DNA of 25,646 nucleotides, taken from Verrucomicrobia bacterium UBA4286 (GTDB taxonomy: Bacteria > Verrucomicrobiota > Kiritimatiellia > RFP12 > UBA1067). Below the pieces are notes generated by a model. That model was not told the DNA's origin. It saw only the letters and a list, made by a program, of their open reading frames with translations, and did no database searches. Below, piece by piece: positions 15,184 through 23,611 of the stretch. The position numbers and the translations under genes are program-made. The DNA lies in the NCBI GenBank assembly GCA_002395905.1, contig DGVK01000102.1:1-25646 (forward strand). Direction: 5' to 3'. Each line of letters opens with the position of its first letter. Within the stretch, counting starts at the first letter, position 1.

Positions 15184-16056
15184 TTAAAGGTTGAAGCCCG
15201 CGCCCGATACCGCAAACATCGCGCGGCACGTCTTGAACGACGGCGACGTGCACGTCTCGTCGGCCATCGCGCATCGCGGATGGAATGCGCACCCGACCGG
15301 CCAGTCCCATGGCGCAGGGACAGTCCCCGGGATGTCGGCGAGCGGCGCATCCTTCGGCGCGTCAAGGCGGGGGACGGCTGCGATAAGACCGCGGGTGTAT
15401 GGGTGGCGCGGATGCGCCAGGACCTCGGCGACAGGGCCGCGCTCTACAATCTCGCCTGCGTACATGACGTTCATTAACTTCGAGTGCTCCGCGACGAGGC
15501 CGAGGTTGTGGGTTATGAAAAGAACTGCCATCCCTCTCTCGTCGGCTATTCTGTCCACGAGATCGAGAACCTCCTTCTGGGTCGTCACGTCGAGCGCGGT
15601 CGTCGGCTCGTCGGCGACTAGAAGGTCGGGGGCCGCTGCGAGGGCCATGGCGATCATTACGCGCTGCTGCTGTCCGCCCGAAAGCTGGCAGGGATATTTA
15701 CGCGCCGTCTCGCGCGGCAGCCCGACCGACTCCAGCAGCGCGGCGACTTCCGCACGCTCCCCGGCGCGGACCGCCTCTTCGATCTGCGCTCCTGCGCGCA
15801 TTACCGGGTTGAGCGACTGCATAGGATTCTGGAAGATGTAGGATATGCGCGGCGAGCCGGTTATGCGGCCCGATATGTCGGCGCGGTCGACGAGGCCGCC
15901 GATCGAGAGGGCCGAGAGGCTCTTCCCGCAGCCCGACTCCCCGACAAGCGCGACGCGGCCGTTCTCTGGTATCTCGAAAGATACGTCGCGCACAGGGACT
16001 GAAAGCCGTCCTTCCAGATGAAACGCCACTCTTAGATGTTCTACCTTGAGAAGCAT
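15184..16056 (-). CDS. Oligopeptide-type ABC transporter ATP-binding protein (OppD/DppD-like)
   Basis: The product has 290 residues. Walker A is GESGCGKS (39-46), the Q-loop is FQNPMQSLNP (75-84), the ABC signature LSGGQ (125-129), Walker B LLVADEPTTALDV (145-157) and the switch His is in ITHNLG (181-186). The C-terminal extension HPRHPYTRGL then GCAFHPRCAMADETC (255-269) is diagnostic of the OppD/DppD branch, where conserved Cys residues may bind an iron-sulfur cluster. It is slightly shorter than typical OppD proteins (about 320-335). Partners would be two permeases, OppF and a binding protein, but none is in the window, so this is an orphan ATPase. The neighbours are a DedA gene (16 nt upstream) and a sugar kinase. 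Confidence 0.9.
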   Translation of the reverse strand: MLLKVEHLRVAFHLEGRLSVPVRDVSFEIPENGRVALVGESGCGKSLSALSIGGLVDRADISGRITGSPRISYIFQNPMQSLNPVMRAGAQIEEAVRAGERAEVAALLESVGLPRETARKYPCQLSGGQQQRVMIAMALAAAPDLLVADEPTTALDVTTQKEVLDLVDRIADERGMAVLFITHNLGLVAEHSKLMNVMYAGEIVERGPVAEVLAHPRHPYTRGLIAAVPRLDAPKDAPLADIPGTVPAPWDWPVGCAFHPRCAMADETCTSPSFKTCRAMFAVSGAGFNL

Positions 16057-16072
16057 TGCCCTGGCCTTTCTT

Positions 16073-16735
16073 TCAGCGGCGCTTCGCCACAGCCTTCTTC
16101 ACGAGAACATACGCCACGGCTGCGACCAGCGCGCAGCCTATCACGAGGGGAAGATGGCGAGTCGCCATCTCCTTGCCGCGCATGACAAGATCGAAATATG
16201 TCATATCGCCTGACGAACGCCCGAGCATGAACCCGACCGCCGCGAGGATGGCGGCCCATATTCCCGCGCCGAGCGCGGTGAAGAAGGCGAACGTCCCGAG
16301 CGGCATGCGGGATATTCCGGCGGGGATCGATATAAGCTGTCGTATCACCGGCACAAGGCGGCACACGAATGTTGTCGCTGCACCATAGCGGTTGAATACT
16401 TCGCACGCACGCTCGAGCGGCTCCTTCTTCACGAAGAACCACTTCCCGTATTTCTCCAGGAACGGCTTGCCGACAAGAAGCGCGATATAGTAGTTGGCGA
16501 AAGCTCCCGCGAGAGAGCCGAGAATGCCGGCGCCGATTGCGATCGACAGGCTGGCGACAGTCCCGCCGCCTAGTTCGCCGCGCGCGGCGAGGAAGCCGGC
16601 CGGTATCATCACAACCTCGCTGGGAAACGGTATGAAGCTCGACTCTACGGCCATGAACACAAAGACGAATAGATACCCCCACGTCGGGGCGAGCGCGGCG
16701 ATTGCGTCAAGATGGGATGCGATGGTCTCTAGCAT
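16073..16735 (-). CDS. DedA-family membrane protein
   Basis: The product has 220 residues from the ATG at 16735 (MLETIASHLDAIAALAP), which overlaps the PP-loop gene's stop by 7 nt; the longer open frame is antisense noise. It has the DedA/SNARE-associated layout: a first hydrophobic helix, the signature VESSFIPFPSEVVMIPAGFL (30-49), a second hydrophobic segment LSIAIGAGILGSLAGAFANY, the re-entrant motif FVCRLVPVIRQLISIPAGIS and two C-terminal helices, ending in KKAVAKRR. DedA proteins are polytopic inner-membrane proteins. Recent work assigns some of them to flipping of undecaprenyl phosphate or phospholipids, with conserved Glu and Arg residues like those seen here. The specific substrate is unknown. 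Confidence 0.9.
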   Translation of the reverse strand: MLETIASHLDAIAALAPTWGYLFVFVFMAVESSFIPFPSEVVMIPAGFLAARGELGGGTVASLSIAIGAGILGSLAGAFANYYIALLVGKPFLEKYGKWFFVKKEPLERACEVFNRYGAATTFVCRLVPVIRQLISIPAGISRMPLGTFAFFTALGAGIWAAILAAVGFMLGRSSGDMTYFDLVMRGKEMATRHLPLVIGCALVAAVAYVLVKKAVAKRR

Positions 16736-17709
16736 ATCTGGAAATCCTTGAACTTTGCGCGGTCGTAAGGTCTTGGCACGCTCGCCCGGACAGAACCGAT
16801 CCTCACCATAACATCGCCCTCCAGTCTGTCGCAGCGCGAGTAGGCGCACACAAGCTCCGTCGCTCGGTGCAGATCGTCGTCGCTGCGCACGGCCGGCAGA
16901 AGCGCCGTCGGGCCGGGGCAGTTCACAGGCGCGACGACAGTTCCGAGCCCCTCCGTCTCGCCGGCCTCCTTGAGCACGGCGTTTTCGTTTCTGTCGCGCC
17001 CGAGAAGAACGCCCGTCCCGTCCGGCAGACGAAACCGCCGCGCGACAAGAAGCAGTTCGACAAGTCTGCGGTTGCGCAGGCCCTCGTGCTCCATGAGATC
17101 GCGAAGCTTGCGCCCGAAGCCGTCCTCGGTAAGTTTGCATCCGCCGGCCGGCGACGGATATTCCGTTATGCCGAACTCCGCTGCAAGCTCCATCTGGCGC
17201 GCACGGCTGCGGCCTGATATGTCGAGGAGTTTTTCGCGGTCGAGAAGCCCCTGCGTCTCTGGAATTGTCGGCTCGAGGAGCTTTGCGCTCAGCGGCCGCA
17301 CAAGGCGGCCTTTCAGCCCGGACGATTTCTCGACGACGCCTAGCGACTGCCTGTTCTGGCTCATCGGCCGCTGGCCCATGACTTCGCCGGTCGACACAAA
17401 ATCATAGCCAAGCTTCTCCATAAGCCCGCCTGCGCGGCGAATCATCGTCGCGTGGCAGTCTATACATGGGTTCATCGCGCCGCCGAAACCGTGCGGAGGA
17501 TTTTCAACAAGCGATATCTCGTCGTCGGTGAAGTCGACGAGATGAAGCTTTATGCCGAGCGCGGCGGCCGCTTTCTTCGCTGCGTCGGCCGCAAAGAACG
17601 GCGTCACAAAGCAGACACCCTCCACATCTGCGCCTGCACGCTGCAGAACACGTACGGCCAGCTGGCTGTCGAGCCCGCCGCTAAGAAGACTGAGTCCTCT
17701 GCATCCCAT
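16729..17709 (-). CDS. PP-loop ATPase, tRNA-thiolation-like (MnmA/ThiI-related)
   Basis: The product has 326 residues, beginning 12 nt after ilvD. The ATP PP-loop SGGLDS is at residues 10-15. Conserved NPCIDCH (80-86) supplies Cys82 and Cys85. GEVMGQRPMSQ (108-118), RPLSAKLLEPTIPE (138-151) and YPSPAGGCKLTE (184-195, Cys191) follow. This pattern belongs to a widespread family usually annotated as thiouridylase-like. Related PP-loop enzymes adenylate a tRNA uridine before sulfur transfer, and a Cys trio of this kind could hold an iron-sulfur cluster. The biochemical target is not established from sequence. The C-terminal 110 residues, including LLVARRFRLPDGTGVLLGRD, form a separate domain of unknown role. 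The stop overlaps the DedA start, implying translational coupling. Confidence 0.82.
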   Translation of the reverse strand: MGCRGLSLLSGGLDSQLAVRVLQRAGADVEGVCFVTPFFAADAAKKAAAALGIKLHLVDFTDDEISLVENPPHGFGGAMNPCIDCHATMIRRAGGLMEKLGYDFVSTGEVMGQRPMSQNRQSLGVVEKSSGLKGRLVRPLSAKLLEPTIPETQGLLDREKLLDISGRSRARQMELAAEFGITEYPSPAGGCKLTEDGFGRKLRDLMEHEGLRNRRLVELLLVARRFRLPDGTGVLLGRDRNENAVLKEAGETEGLGTVVAPVNCPGPTALLPAVRSDDDLHRATELVCAYSRCDRLEGDVMVRIGSVRASVPRPYDRAKFKDFQIC

Positions 17710-17721
17710 GGCGGCCGCCCG

Positions 17722-19395
17722 TCAGTTCTTGAGACTTGCGCCGGTCGAAGCGTTGCCGACGAAGTGCGAATAGCGTTCGAGCCAGCCGCCCTTCACGCGC
17801 GGAGACCACGGCTTCGCGGCTTTCGCGCGCGCAGCGATCTCCTTCTTCGTAAGTTTGGCGTTTATGCTGCGGGCGGGGATGTCGATCGTTATCTCGTCGC
17901 CGTCCTTGAGAAGTCCGATAAGTCCGCCCTCGGCGGCTTCGGGCGAGACATGCCCCACGCATGCGCCGTGCGTCGCGCCGGAGAAGCGTCCGTCGGTTAT
18001 GAGGGCGACGCTTTCGCCCAGCCCCTGGCCGATGATGTAGCTCGTCGGGGCGAGCATCTCCTGCATACCGGGGCCGCCCTTGGGCCCTTCGTAGCGGATG
18101 ACTACTACATGGCCGGGCTTCACCTTGCCGCCGAGAATCCCGGCGCACGCCTCTTCCTGCGAGTTGAAGCATATCGCCCTGCCCGTGAACTTCATCATCG
18201 ACGGCGCGACACCGCCTTTCTTGACGACAGAACCCTTTTCGGCCAGGTTGCCCCATAGGACCGCAAGCCCGCCGTCCTTCGAGTAGGCGTTCGCTATCGG
18301 GCGTATCACATCGTCGTCGGTGATCTTCGCGGCCTTGATCTGCTGGCCGAGCGTCCTGCCGCTAACAGTCGGGCAGGACGGCTTGAGATATCTGCCGACG
18401 GCGGCGACGCGCTTCAGCACACCCATGATTCCGCCGGAGCGATCGACATCTACGACGTGATAGTGTCCGGACGGCGCGACCTTGCAGATGTAGGGCGTCG
18501 CGGCGGAAATCTCGTTCATGCGCTCAAGCGAATAGTCGACGCCCGCTTCGCGCGCGATGGCGAGAGTGTGCAGGACGGTGTTTGTCGAGCCGCCCATGGC
18601 CATGTCGAGCGTGAGCGCGTTGTCGAGCGAGTCGCGCGTCACGAGCTCGCGCGGCAGAGGACCGCCCTTCTTAGCCATCGCGACGATGCGCTTCGCGGCC
18701 GCGCGGTAGAGATCCTGGCGGCGCGGGTCGGTGGCGAGAATCGTTCCGTTGCCAGGCAGCGCGAGACCGAGCGCCTCGTAAAGGCAGTTCATCGAGTTGG
18801 CTGTGAACATTCCAGAGCAGCTCCCGCAACCGGGGCAGCTCGTCTCTTCGACCTTCTCAAGCTCCCTGGCGGATATCTTGCCGACGCTCTCCGCGCCTAC
18901 CGCCTCGAAGACCGAGTTGAGGTCTGTATCCCTGCCCGTGACGGGATGTCTGCCGGGCGCCATCGGTCCGCCGGAGGCGAAGATCGTCGGTATGTTCACC
19001 CGCAAAGCGCCTATCAGCATGCCCGGCACTATCTTGTCGCAGTTGGGCACGCATATGAGAGCGTCGAAGCAGTGCGCGCGCGCCACCGTCTCCACCGAGT
19101 CGGCTATGAGCTCGCGAGAAGGCAGCGAATACTTCATGCCCGCATGGCCCATGGCGATTCCGTCGCATACTGCGATGGTGTTGAACTCCATCGCGACGCC
19201 GCCGGCCTCTTCGATGCACTTCTTGAGGAAGGCTCCTACATAGTTGAGGTGGCAGTGGCCCGGCACGAAACTCTCGTAGGAGTTGCAGATGCCTATGAAC
19301 GGCTTCTTCATGTCGGCGCGCTTCATTCCCGTCGCGAACAGGAGCGACCTGTGGGGAGCGCGTTCCTTGCCTTTCTTTACCTGGTCGGATGTCAT
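17722..19395 (-). CDS. ilvD: Dihydroxy-acid dehydratase
   Basis: The 557-residue product has full family length. The ATG at 19395 has AAGGAAAGG upstream. IlvD dehydrates 2,3-dihydroxy acids to 2-keto acids in valine, leucine and isoleucine synthesis, in the cytoplasm, using an iron-sulfur cluster and Mg2+. Candidate cluster ligands are Cys48 (PGHCHL), Cys119 ([12 protein letters not shown]) and the [17 protein letters not shown] box (from 187). DDGIAMGH-like [20 protein letters not shown] (78-97), [22 protein letters not shown] and [22 protein letters not shown] complete the signature. It lies 22 nt after parE and has no leader attenuator or riboswitch visible. No other branched-chain gene is in the window. 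Confidence 0.97.
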   Translation of the reverse strand: MTSDQVKKGKERAPHRSLLFATGMKRADMKKPFIGICNSYESFVPGHCHLNYVGAFLKKCIEEAGGVAMEFNTIAVCDGIAMGHAGMKYSLPSRELIADSVETVARAHCFDALICVPNCDKIVPGMLIGALRVNIPTIFASGGPMAPGRHPVTGRDTDLNSVFEAVGAESVGKISARELEKVEETSCPGCGSCSGMFTANSMNCLYEALGLALPGNGTILATDPRRQDLYRAAAKRIVAMAKKGGPLPRELVTRDSLDNALTLDMAMGGSTNTVLHTLAIAREAGVDYSLERMNEISAATPYICKVAPSGHYHVVDVDRSGGIMGVLKRVAAVGRYLKPSCPTVSGRTLGQQIKAAKITDDDVIRPIANAYSKDGGLAVLWGNLAEKGSVVKKGGVAPSMMKFTGRAICFNSQEEACAGILGGKVKPGHVVVIRYEGPKGGPGMQEMLAPTSYIIGQGLGESVALITDGRFSGATHGACVGHVSPEAAEGGLIGLLKDGDEITIDIPARSINAKLTKKEIAARAKAAKPWSPRVKGGWLERYSHFVGNASTGASLKN

Positions 19396-19417
19396 GGCTT
19401 TGCCTTTCCTTTGATTG

Positions 19418-21265
19418 TCAGAAGTCGCTGGAGTCGCACACGAGCGAGTCCATGATGTAGTCCTTGCGCTCGGGGGTGTTGGGCCCCATGTAGAATTTAA
19501 TCGTCTTCTCCACGTCGATGTCGTCCGAGCATGTCACCGGAGTCAGTCGCATCTCCGGCCCGATGAAGTCCTTGAACTCTTTGGCGTTCAGCTCGCCCAG
19601 CCCTTTGAAGCGCGTTATCTCGCAGCCCCGCCCGCACTTCTTTATCGCGGCCTCGCGCTCGGCGTCGGAGAAACAGTAGTACTGCTCCTTTTTGTTCCTG
19701 ACTCGGAAGAGCGGCGTCTCCAGGATGTACACGCGCCCGTCGGTCACGAGCTGACGGTAGAAGCGCATGAAGAAGGTCGTAAGGAGCATCCGTATGTGGA
19801 GCCCGTCCACATCGGCGTCTGTCGCGAAGATTATCTTGCCGTAGCGCAGATGGTCAAGAGAGTCCTCGATGTCAAGCGTCTTTATGAGGTTGAAGAACTC
19901 CTCGTTCTTGTAAAGGACGTCCTTCGCGAGTCCGCACGTGTTGAGGCACTTGCCGCGCAGGAAGAACACGGCCTGCTTCATCGCGTCGCGCGCGTTGCCG
20001 AGAGTGCCGCCGGCCGACTTGCCCTCGGTGAGGAATATCATCGTGTCGTCGCCCTCGGGCTTGCCGGTCTTCTTGTCGATCTTGTCGAGTTTGAGATGGT
20101 TCTTGCAGTCCTTCAACTGCGGCACGCGAACCGACACGGCCTGTGTCCGCTCCCTCGCCTGCTTCTTGATCGTGTTGAGCTGCGAGCGTATCTTGCCAGT
20201 CTCCTCAATCTTGGAGATCAGCTTCTCCGTCTCGGACGGCGCCCTGTGCAGCTCGGCGTCGATCGCCTTCTTCATCTCGGCTACGAGGTCGGCGCGGATG
20301 TCGTTCATGACGAACTTGATCTTCGTCTGTCCCTCAAAGACCGGGTTCATTATTCGCAGGGACACCGCGCCTATCAAGCCGTCGCGGATGTCGTCGCCGT
20401 CGAACTTCTTCTTGGAGTCGTAGTCGTTGAGCGCCTTGGTGAGGGCCTCTTTGAAGGCTGTGAGATGCGTGCCGCCGTCGGTGGTGTACTGTCCGTTGAC
20501 GAACGAATGATACTCCTCTCCGAAGCGGTTGGTGTGGGTGAAGATTATTTCGATGTTCTTCGTCTTCACGTGGAACGGAGCATAGAGCTTCTCGAACTGT
20601 GCCTCGTCGGCTATAAGGTCCGCCAGACCGTGCTCGGAGCATATGGGCTGGCCGTTGAGATTTATCGTAAGCCCCGCGTTGACGTAGCAGTACATCTTCA
20701 TGCGCCGCACGACGTGCTCCTCGCGCACCTTGAAACTCTTAAGGACCTTGACATCAGGCTTGTAGCGTATGTATGTGCCGTTCGGCTCTCTGGTCTTGCA
20801 CGTGCCGCGCTTCTTCGACTGCAGGCGTCCTTCCTTGAAGAACGCCTCCGAGTACTGTCCGTCGCGGAACGATCTCACCTCGAAGAATTCAGAGAGCGCG
20901 TTTACGGCCTTCGTGCCGACGCCGTTCATGCCCGCGGAGAACTGGAAGCTGTCGGAGTCGAACTTGCCGCCGGTGTTCATCTGCGAAACACAGTCCACGA
21001 CCTTCTCCAGCGGAATGCCGCGCCCGTAGTCGCGAACGCTCGTCTCGCCGGTATCGTAGTTCACCGTGACGTCTATCTTCTTGCCGCACCCCATCACAAA
21101 CTCGTCGACAGAGTTGTCGACAACCTCCTTCATGAGGATGTAGATGCAGTCATGGTACATCGCCCCCGTCCCGGGTTCGCCGACATACATTCCCGGACGC
21201 GTCCTGATGTGCGTCACCGGATCGAGAGTCTTGATGCTCTCGGCGCTGTAATCGTTCTTTGCCAT
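19418..21265 (-). CDS. parE: DNA topoisomerase IV subunit B (ParE-like)
   Basis: The product has 615 residues. The GHKL ATPase shows [15 protein letters not shown] (45-59, catalytic Glu47), DYGRGIP (79-85) and [15 protein letters not shown] (111-125). [13 protein letters not shown] (259-271) is the transducer. The TOPRIM domain has [13 protein letters not shown] (411-423), [15 protein letters not shown] (481-495) and [11 protein letters not shown] near the C-terminus. The TOPRIM box normally reads EGDSA; here Asp is Lys416. The [16 protein letters not shown] and [17 protein letters not shown] stretches resemble the Bacteroidetes/Chlorobi type of ParE rather than GyrB. The enzyme decatenates chromosomes with ParC, which is not in the window. 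TATAAT lies 11 nt before the ATG and no Shine-Dalgarno is present. It heads the parE-ilvD-PP-loop-dedA-ABC-pfkB series. Confidence 0.92.
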   Translation of the reverse strand: MAKNDYSAESIKTLDPVTHIRTRPGMYVGEPGTGAMYHDCIYILMKEVVDNSVDEFVMGCGKKIDVTVNYDTGETSVRDYGRGIPLEKVVDCVSQMNTGGKFDSDSFQFSAGMNGVGTKAVNALSEFFEVRSFRDGQYSEAFFKEGRLQSKKRGTCKTREPNGTYIRYKPDVKVLKSFKVREEHVVRRMKMYCYVNAGLTINLNGQPICSEHGLADLIADEAQFEKLYAPFHVKTKNIEIIFTHTNRFGEEYHSFVNGQYTTDGGTHLTAFKEALTKALNDYDSKKKFDGDDIRDGLIGAVSLRIMNPVFEGQTKIKFVMNDIRADLVAEMKKAIDAELHRAPSETEKLISKIEETGKIRSQLNTIKKQARERTQAVSVRVPQLKDCKNHLKLDKIDKKTGKPEGDDTMIFLTEGKSAGGTLGNARDAMKQAVFFLRGKCLNTCGLAKDVLYKNEEFFNLIKTLDIEDSLDHLRYGKIIFATDADVDGLHIRMLLTTFFMRFYRQLVTDGRVYILETPLFRVRNKKEQYYCFSDAEREAAIKKCGRGCEITRFKGLGELNAKEFKDFIGPEMRLTPVTCSDDIDVEKTIKFYMGPNTPERKDYIMDSLVCDSSDF

Positions 21266-21276
21266 ACTTTCGAAAT

Positions 21277-21285
21277 ATTATACCA
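21277..21285 (-). promoter_or_regulatory. Extended -10 promoter of parE
   Basis: TGGTATAAT on the minus strand ends 11 nt before the parE ATG at 21265, just past the stop of the small secreted-protein gene (21292). No -35 or ribosome site is visible, so the leader would be about 4-5 nt. Confidence 0.55.
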
Positions 21286-21291
21286 AATTCG

Positions 21292-21606
21292 TCAGCGCAG
21301 GTTTTCCAGAAGTTCAACCGCCACAGCCGTGACATCGTTGGTGCCGACAAGCCAGCGGCCGTCGGCCCGTTGGGAAGAGACGAGTCTTACAGCGAGCTCC
21401 GTCGCAGAAAGGCGGTTCGTCCCCGCCAGAAGCCGCACAGCCTCATCGCGCGCGACGGCGCCTGGCGCGGCGTTGGTCGGCGCCGCGCCAAGGGCATGGA
21501 ACACCTCGTTCTCGACGCTCGGCTCGAGAACGTCTTCGTCGGCAAGGGGCTGCGCCGTCATGAAGGTCGCGCCGGCCACGGCCGCGAACACGAGCTTCAG
21601 CGGCAT
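21292..21606 (-). CDS. Small secreted protein with a QW-like repeat
   Basis: The product has 104 residues from the ATG at 21606, which overlaps the argC stop by 10 nt. Residues 1-22 are a Sec signal peptide (MPLKLVFAAVAGATFMTAQP). The mature part is Ala-rich and helical. Its end, SSQRADGRWLVGTNDVTAVAVELLENL (77-103), matches the QxxDGxW pattern of terpene cyclase/prenyltransferase alpha-alpha repeats. Only one such repeat is present, so it is not an enzyme of that class. It could be a fragment of a longer protein or an independent small periplasmic protein. Function is unknown. It follows argC by coupling and precedes the parE promoter. Confidence 0.6.
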   Translation of the reverse strand: MPLKLVFAAVAGATFMTAQPLADEDVLEPSVENEVFHALGAAPTNAAPGAVARDEAVRLLAGTNRLSATELAVRLVSSQRADGRWLVGTNDVTAVAVELLENLR

Positions 21607-22538
21607 GAAAGCCCCGTCCTCTCGTCGCAGCCGAGAGCGATGTTCATGTTCTGTATCGCCGCGCCGGAAGCTCCCTTGCCGAGGTTGTCGAAACGCGCTA
21701 CGAGTATCACGCGCTCGCCGCAGCCGCACACCGACACCTCCATCGCATCGCTGCCGGACAGCCTTGCGGACGACAGGAAGCCTCCTTCGTCCGACGCCGG
21801 ATCTTCCGCGAAAGACACCATCCCCTCCACGCCGTAGCTCTCACGGTAGCAGTCTTTCACCGCCTCGACATCACGGTCGAAAAGGAACACCGTCACCTCC
21901 ATCCCGCTGTAGTGCGGGACGACCACAGGCGAAAAGCACGGCGCGTTCGCTAGACCGCACACCTTCACCATCTCCGGCAGGTGCTTGTGGACCTGGCCGA
22001 GCGCATACTGGCGGCCGCCCCGGAAAAGCCCCGCCTTCTCCACATCGGCGCCGCCCGCGGTCTCTTCATACTCGGCGATCATCTTTTTGCCGCCTCCGGA
22101 ATAGCCAGTGAGCGAGAACGCCGAAAGTTTTTCATCCCTCGCGATTATCCCCGCGCGAACGAGCGGCTCGACAAGCGCGATGAAGCCGGACGCATGACAT
22201 CCCGGGTTGGCGATGCGCTTCGCCTCCGCTATGCGCGCGCGCCGCCCGGCGAGTTCTGGGAAACCGTATTCCCAACCGTCCGCAGTGCGGTGCGCTGTCG
22301 AAGTGTCGATGACTACTGTATCCTGATTCTCCACAAGCGCGGCCGATTCAACGGCCGCAGCGTCCGGCAGGCAGAGAAACGCGACGTCGGCCGCGTTGAG
22401 CGCGTCGCGCCTCGCGGCGACGTCCTTCCGCAGTTCGTCGGGAAGGACGACGAGTTCAAGGTCGCCCCGCGCCTGCAGGCGCTCGCGAATCCTCAAACCC
22501 GTCGTTCCCGCGCTGCCGTCTATAAAGACCTTCTTCAC
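21597..22538 (-). CDS. argC: N-acetyl-gamma-glutamyl-phosphate reductase (type 2)
   Basis: The product has 313 residues from the GTG at 22538, which overlaps the guaA stop as GTGA; a GTG at 22544 would add two residues. KKVFIDGSAGTTGLRIRERL at the start is the NADP-binding motif of the shorter type-2 ArgC. FLCLPDAAAVESA, VVIDTSTAHRT, the catalytic Cys114 in RIANPGCHASGFI and SLTGYSGGGKKMI follow in order. The enzyme reduces N-acetyl-glutamyl phosphate to the semialdehyde in arginine synthesis in the cytoplasm. No other arg gene is nearby. The four-base overlap with guaA and the 10-base overlap with the next gene imply translational coupling across three unrelated functions. Confidence 0.95.
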   Translation of the reverse strand: MKKVFIDGSAGTTGLRIRERLQARGDLELVVLPDELRKDVAARRDALNAADVAFLCLPDAAAVESAALVENQDTVVIDTSTAHRTADGWEYGFPELAGRRARIAEAKRIANPGCHASGFIALVEPLVRAGIIARDEKLSAFSLTGYSGGGKKMIAEYEETAGGADVEKAGLFRGGRQYALGQVHKHLPEMVKVCGLANAPCFSPVVVPHYSGMEVTVFLFDRDVEAVKDCYRESYGVEGMVSFAEDPASDEGGFLSSARLSGSDAMEVSVCGCGERVILVARFDNLGKGASGAAIQNMNIALGCDERTGLSCR

Positions 22539-23542
22539 TCCCACTCGATCGTCGCCGGAGGTTTCGGGGTGATGTCCCAGACGACGCGGTTGGCGCCCTT
22601 CACCTTCGTCGCGATCTTCTCGGCGACCATGGTGACGAACTTGAACGGCAGCTCCACGATGCCCGCCTTCACGAACTGCTGCGTCGAGACCGCGCGGATG
22701 CCGATGACATAACCGAACGTCCTCGCGCCGTTCTTCACGCCGACGCTCTTGACGTTCGTCATGATGGCGAAGAACTGCTGGGCCTTCTTGTCGAGACCGG
22801 CCTTGTGCATCTCGTCGCGGAAGATGAAGTCGGCCTGGCGCAGAATGTCGAGCTTCTCCTTCGTGAGCTCGCCGATGCAGCGCACCGCAAGCCCCGGGCC
22901 GGGGAAAGGCTGGCGCATGACCATCTCCTCGGGGATGCCGAGAAGCTTGCCGACCTTGCGTACCTCGTCCTTGTAGAGATACTTGACAGGCTCGACAAGC
23001 CCCTTGAAGATGATGTCCTTGGGAAGCCCGCCGACGTTATGGTGGGCCTTGACAGCCTTGTGCCCGCCGACGCCCGATTCGATTATGTCGGGATAGATCG
23101 TACCCTGGCCGAGGAAGTCGATGTCGCCGAACTTCTTCTTTAGGTCGCGCGCGACGTCGGCGAAGACCTTGATGAATTCGCCGCCGATGCACTTGCGCTT
23201 GAGCTCGGGGTCGGTGATGCCTTTGGCTTTGTCGAGGAAGCGCTTCTCGGCGTCGATCTGGATGAGGTTGATGCCGAACTTGCCCTTGAACACCTTCTTG
23301 ACCTCTTTCGCCTCGTTGAGACGCATGCAGCCGTGGTCTACGAACACGCACACGAGCTGCTTGCCGATCGCCTTGTGCAGCAGAACCGCGCACACGGAGC
23401 TGTCGACTCCGCCGGACATTGCCAGCAGCACCTTCTTGTCGCCAACCTGTTCGCGGATGGCCTTGATTTCGCTCTCGATGTACTTCTTCGCGTTGAAGGT
23501 CTTGCCGACCTTGGCGAAACGTTCCTTTTCTGCCTGATTCAC
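22535..23542 (-). CDS. guaA: GMP synthase, synthetase subunit only (no amidotransferase domain)
   Basis: The product has 335 residues, starting at GTG 23542 with AAAGGA seven bases upstream. SGGVDSS (43-49) is the ATP pyrophosphatase loop. FVDHGCMRLNEA, GQGTIYPDIIES, KAHHNVGGLP, PFPGPGLAVRCIG and the C-terminal KPPATIEWE are GuaA-specific. The protein converts XMP to GMP using ammonia. Bacterial GuaA is normally about 510-525 residues with an N-terminal class-I glutaminase; that whole domain is missing here. The gene starts cleanly behind its own promoter, so this looks like a real split enzyme as in archaea, needing a separate glutaminase (GuaAa) or free ammonia. No such gene is in the window. 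Confidence 0.93.
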   Translation of the reverse strand: MNQAEKERFAKVGKTFNAKKYIESEIKAIREQVGDKKVLLAMSGGVDSSVCAVLLHKAIGKQLVCVFVDHGCMRLNEAKEVKKVFKGKFGINLIQIDAEKRFLDKAKGITDPELKRKCIGGEFIKVFADVARDLKKKFGDIDFLGQGTIYPDIIESGVGGHKAVKAHHNVGGLPKDIIFKGLVEPVKYLYKDEVRKVGKLLGIPEEMVMRQPFPGPGLAVRCIGELTKEKLDILRQADFIFRDEMHKAGLDKKAQQFFAIMTNVKSVGVKNGARTFGYVIGIRAVSTQQFVKAGIVELPFKFVTMVAEKIATKVKGANRVVWDITPKPPATIEWE

Positions 23543-23576
23543 TGTGGAATCCTTTCTGGTGGTTTGTGTTCGGTGT

Positions 23577-23585
23577 ATTATACCA
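23577..23585 (-). promoter_or_regulatory. Extended -10 promoter of guaA
   Basis: TGGTATAAT on the minus strand directly follows a run of seven T (23591-23585) and precedes the GTG start by 34 nt. No good -35 is present at 17 nt. The leader of about 28 nt carries AAAGGA. Confidence 0.6.
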
Positions 23586-23601
23586 AAAAAACGCCGCGGC
23601 G
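23585..23601 (-). terminator. Possible terminator after the MBL-fold gene
   Basis: CGCCGCGGCG (23601-23592) is followed immediately by seven T on the minus strand, just downstream of the stop at 23612. The palindrome can form only a short stem, so strength is doubtful. The last T belongs to the TGGTATAAT box of guaA. Confidence 0.4.
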
Positions 23602-23611
23602 GGTGGAAGCG

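Noticed and set aside
19415..22111. An 898-codon plus-strand open frame
   Set aside because: It is antisense to parE and argC, both clearly real, and its translation is low-complexity Arg/Leu/Val-rich with no domain. High GC creates such shadow frames.
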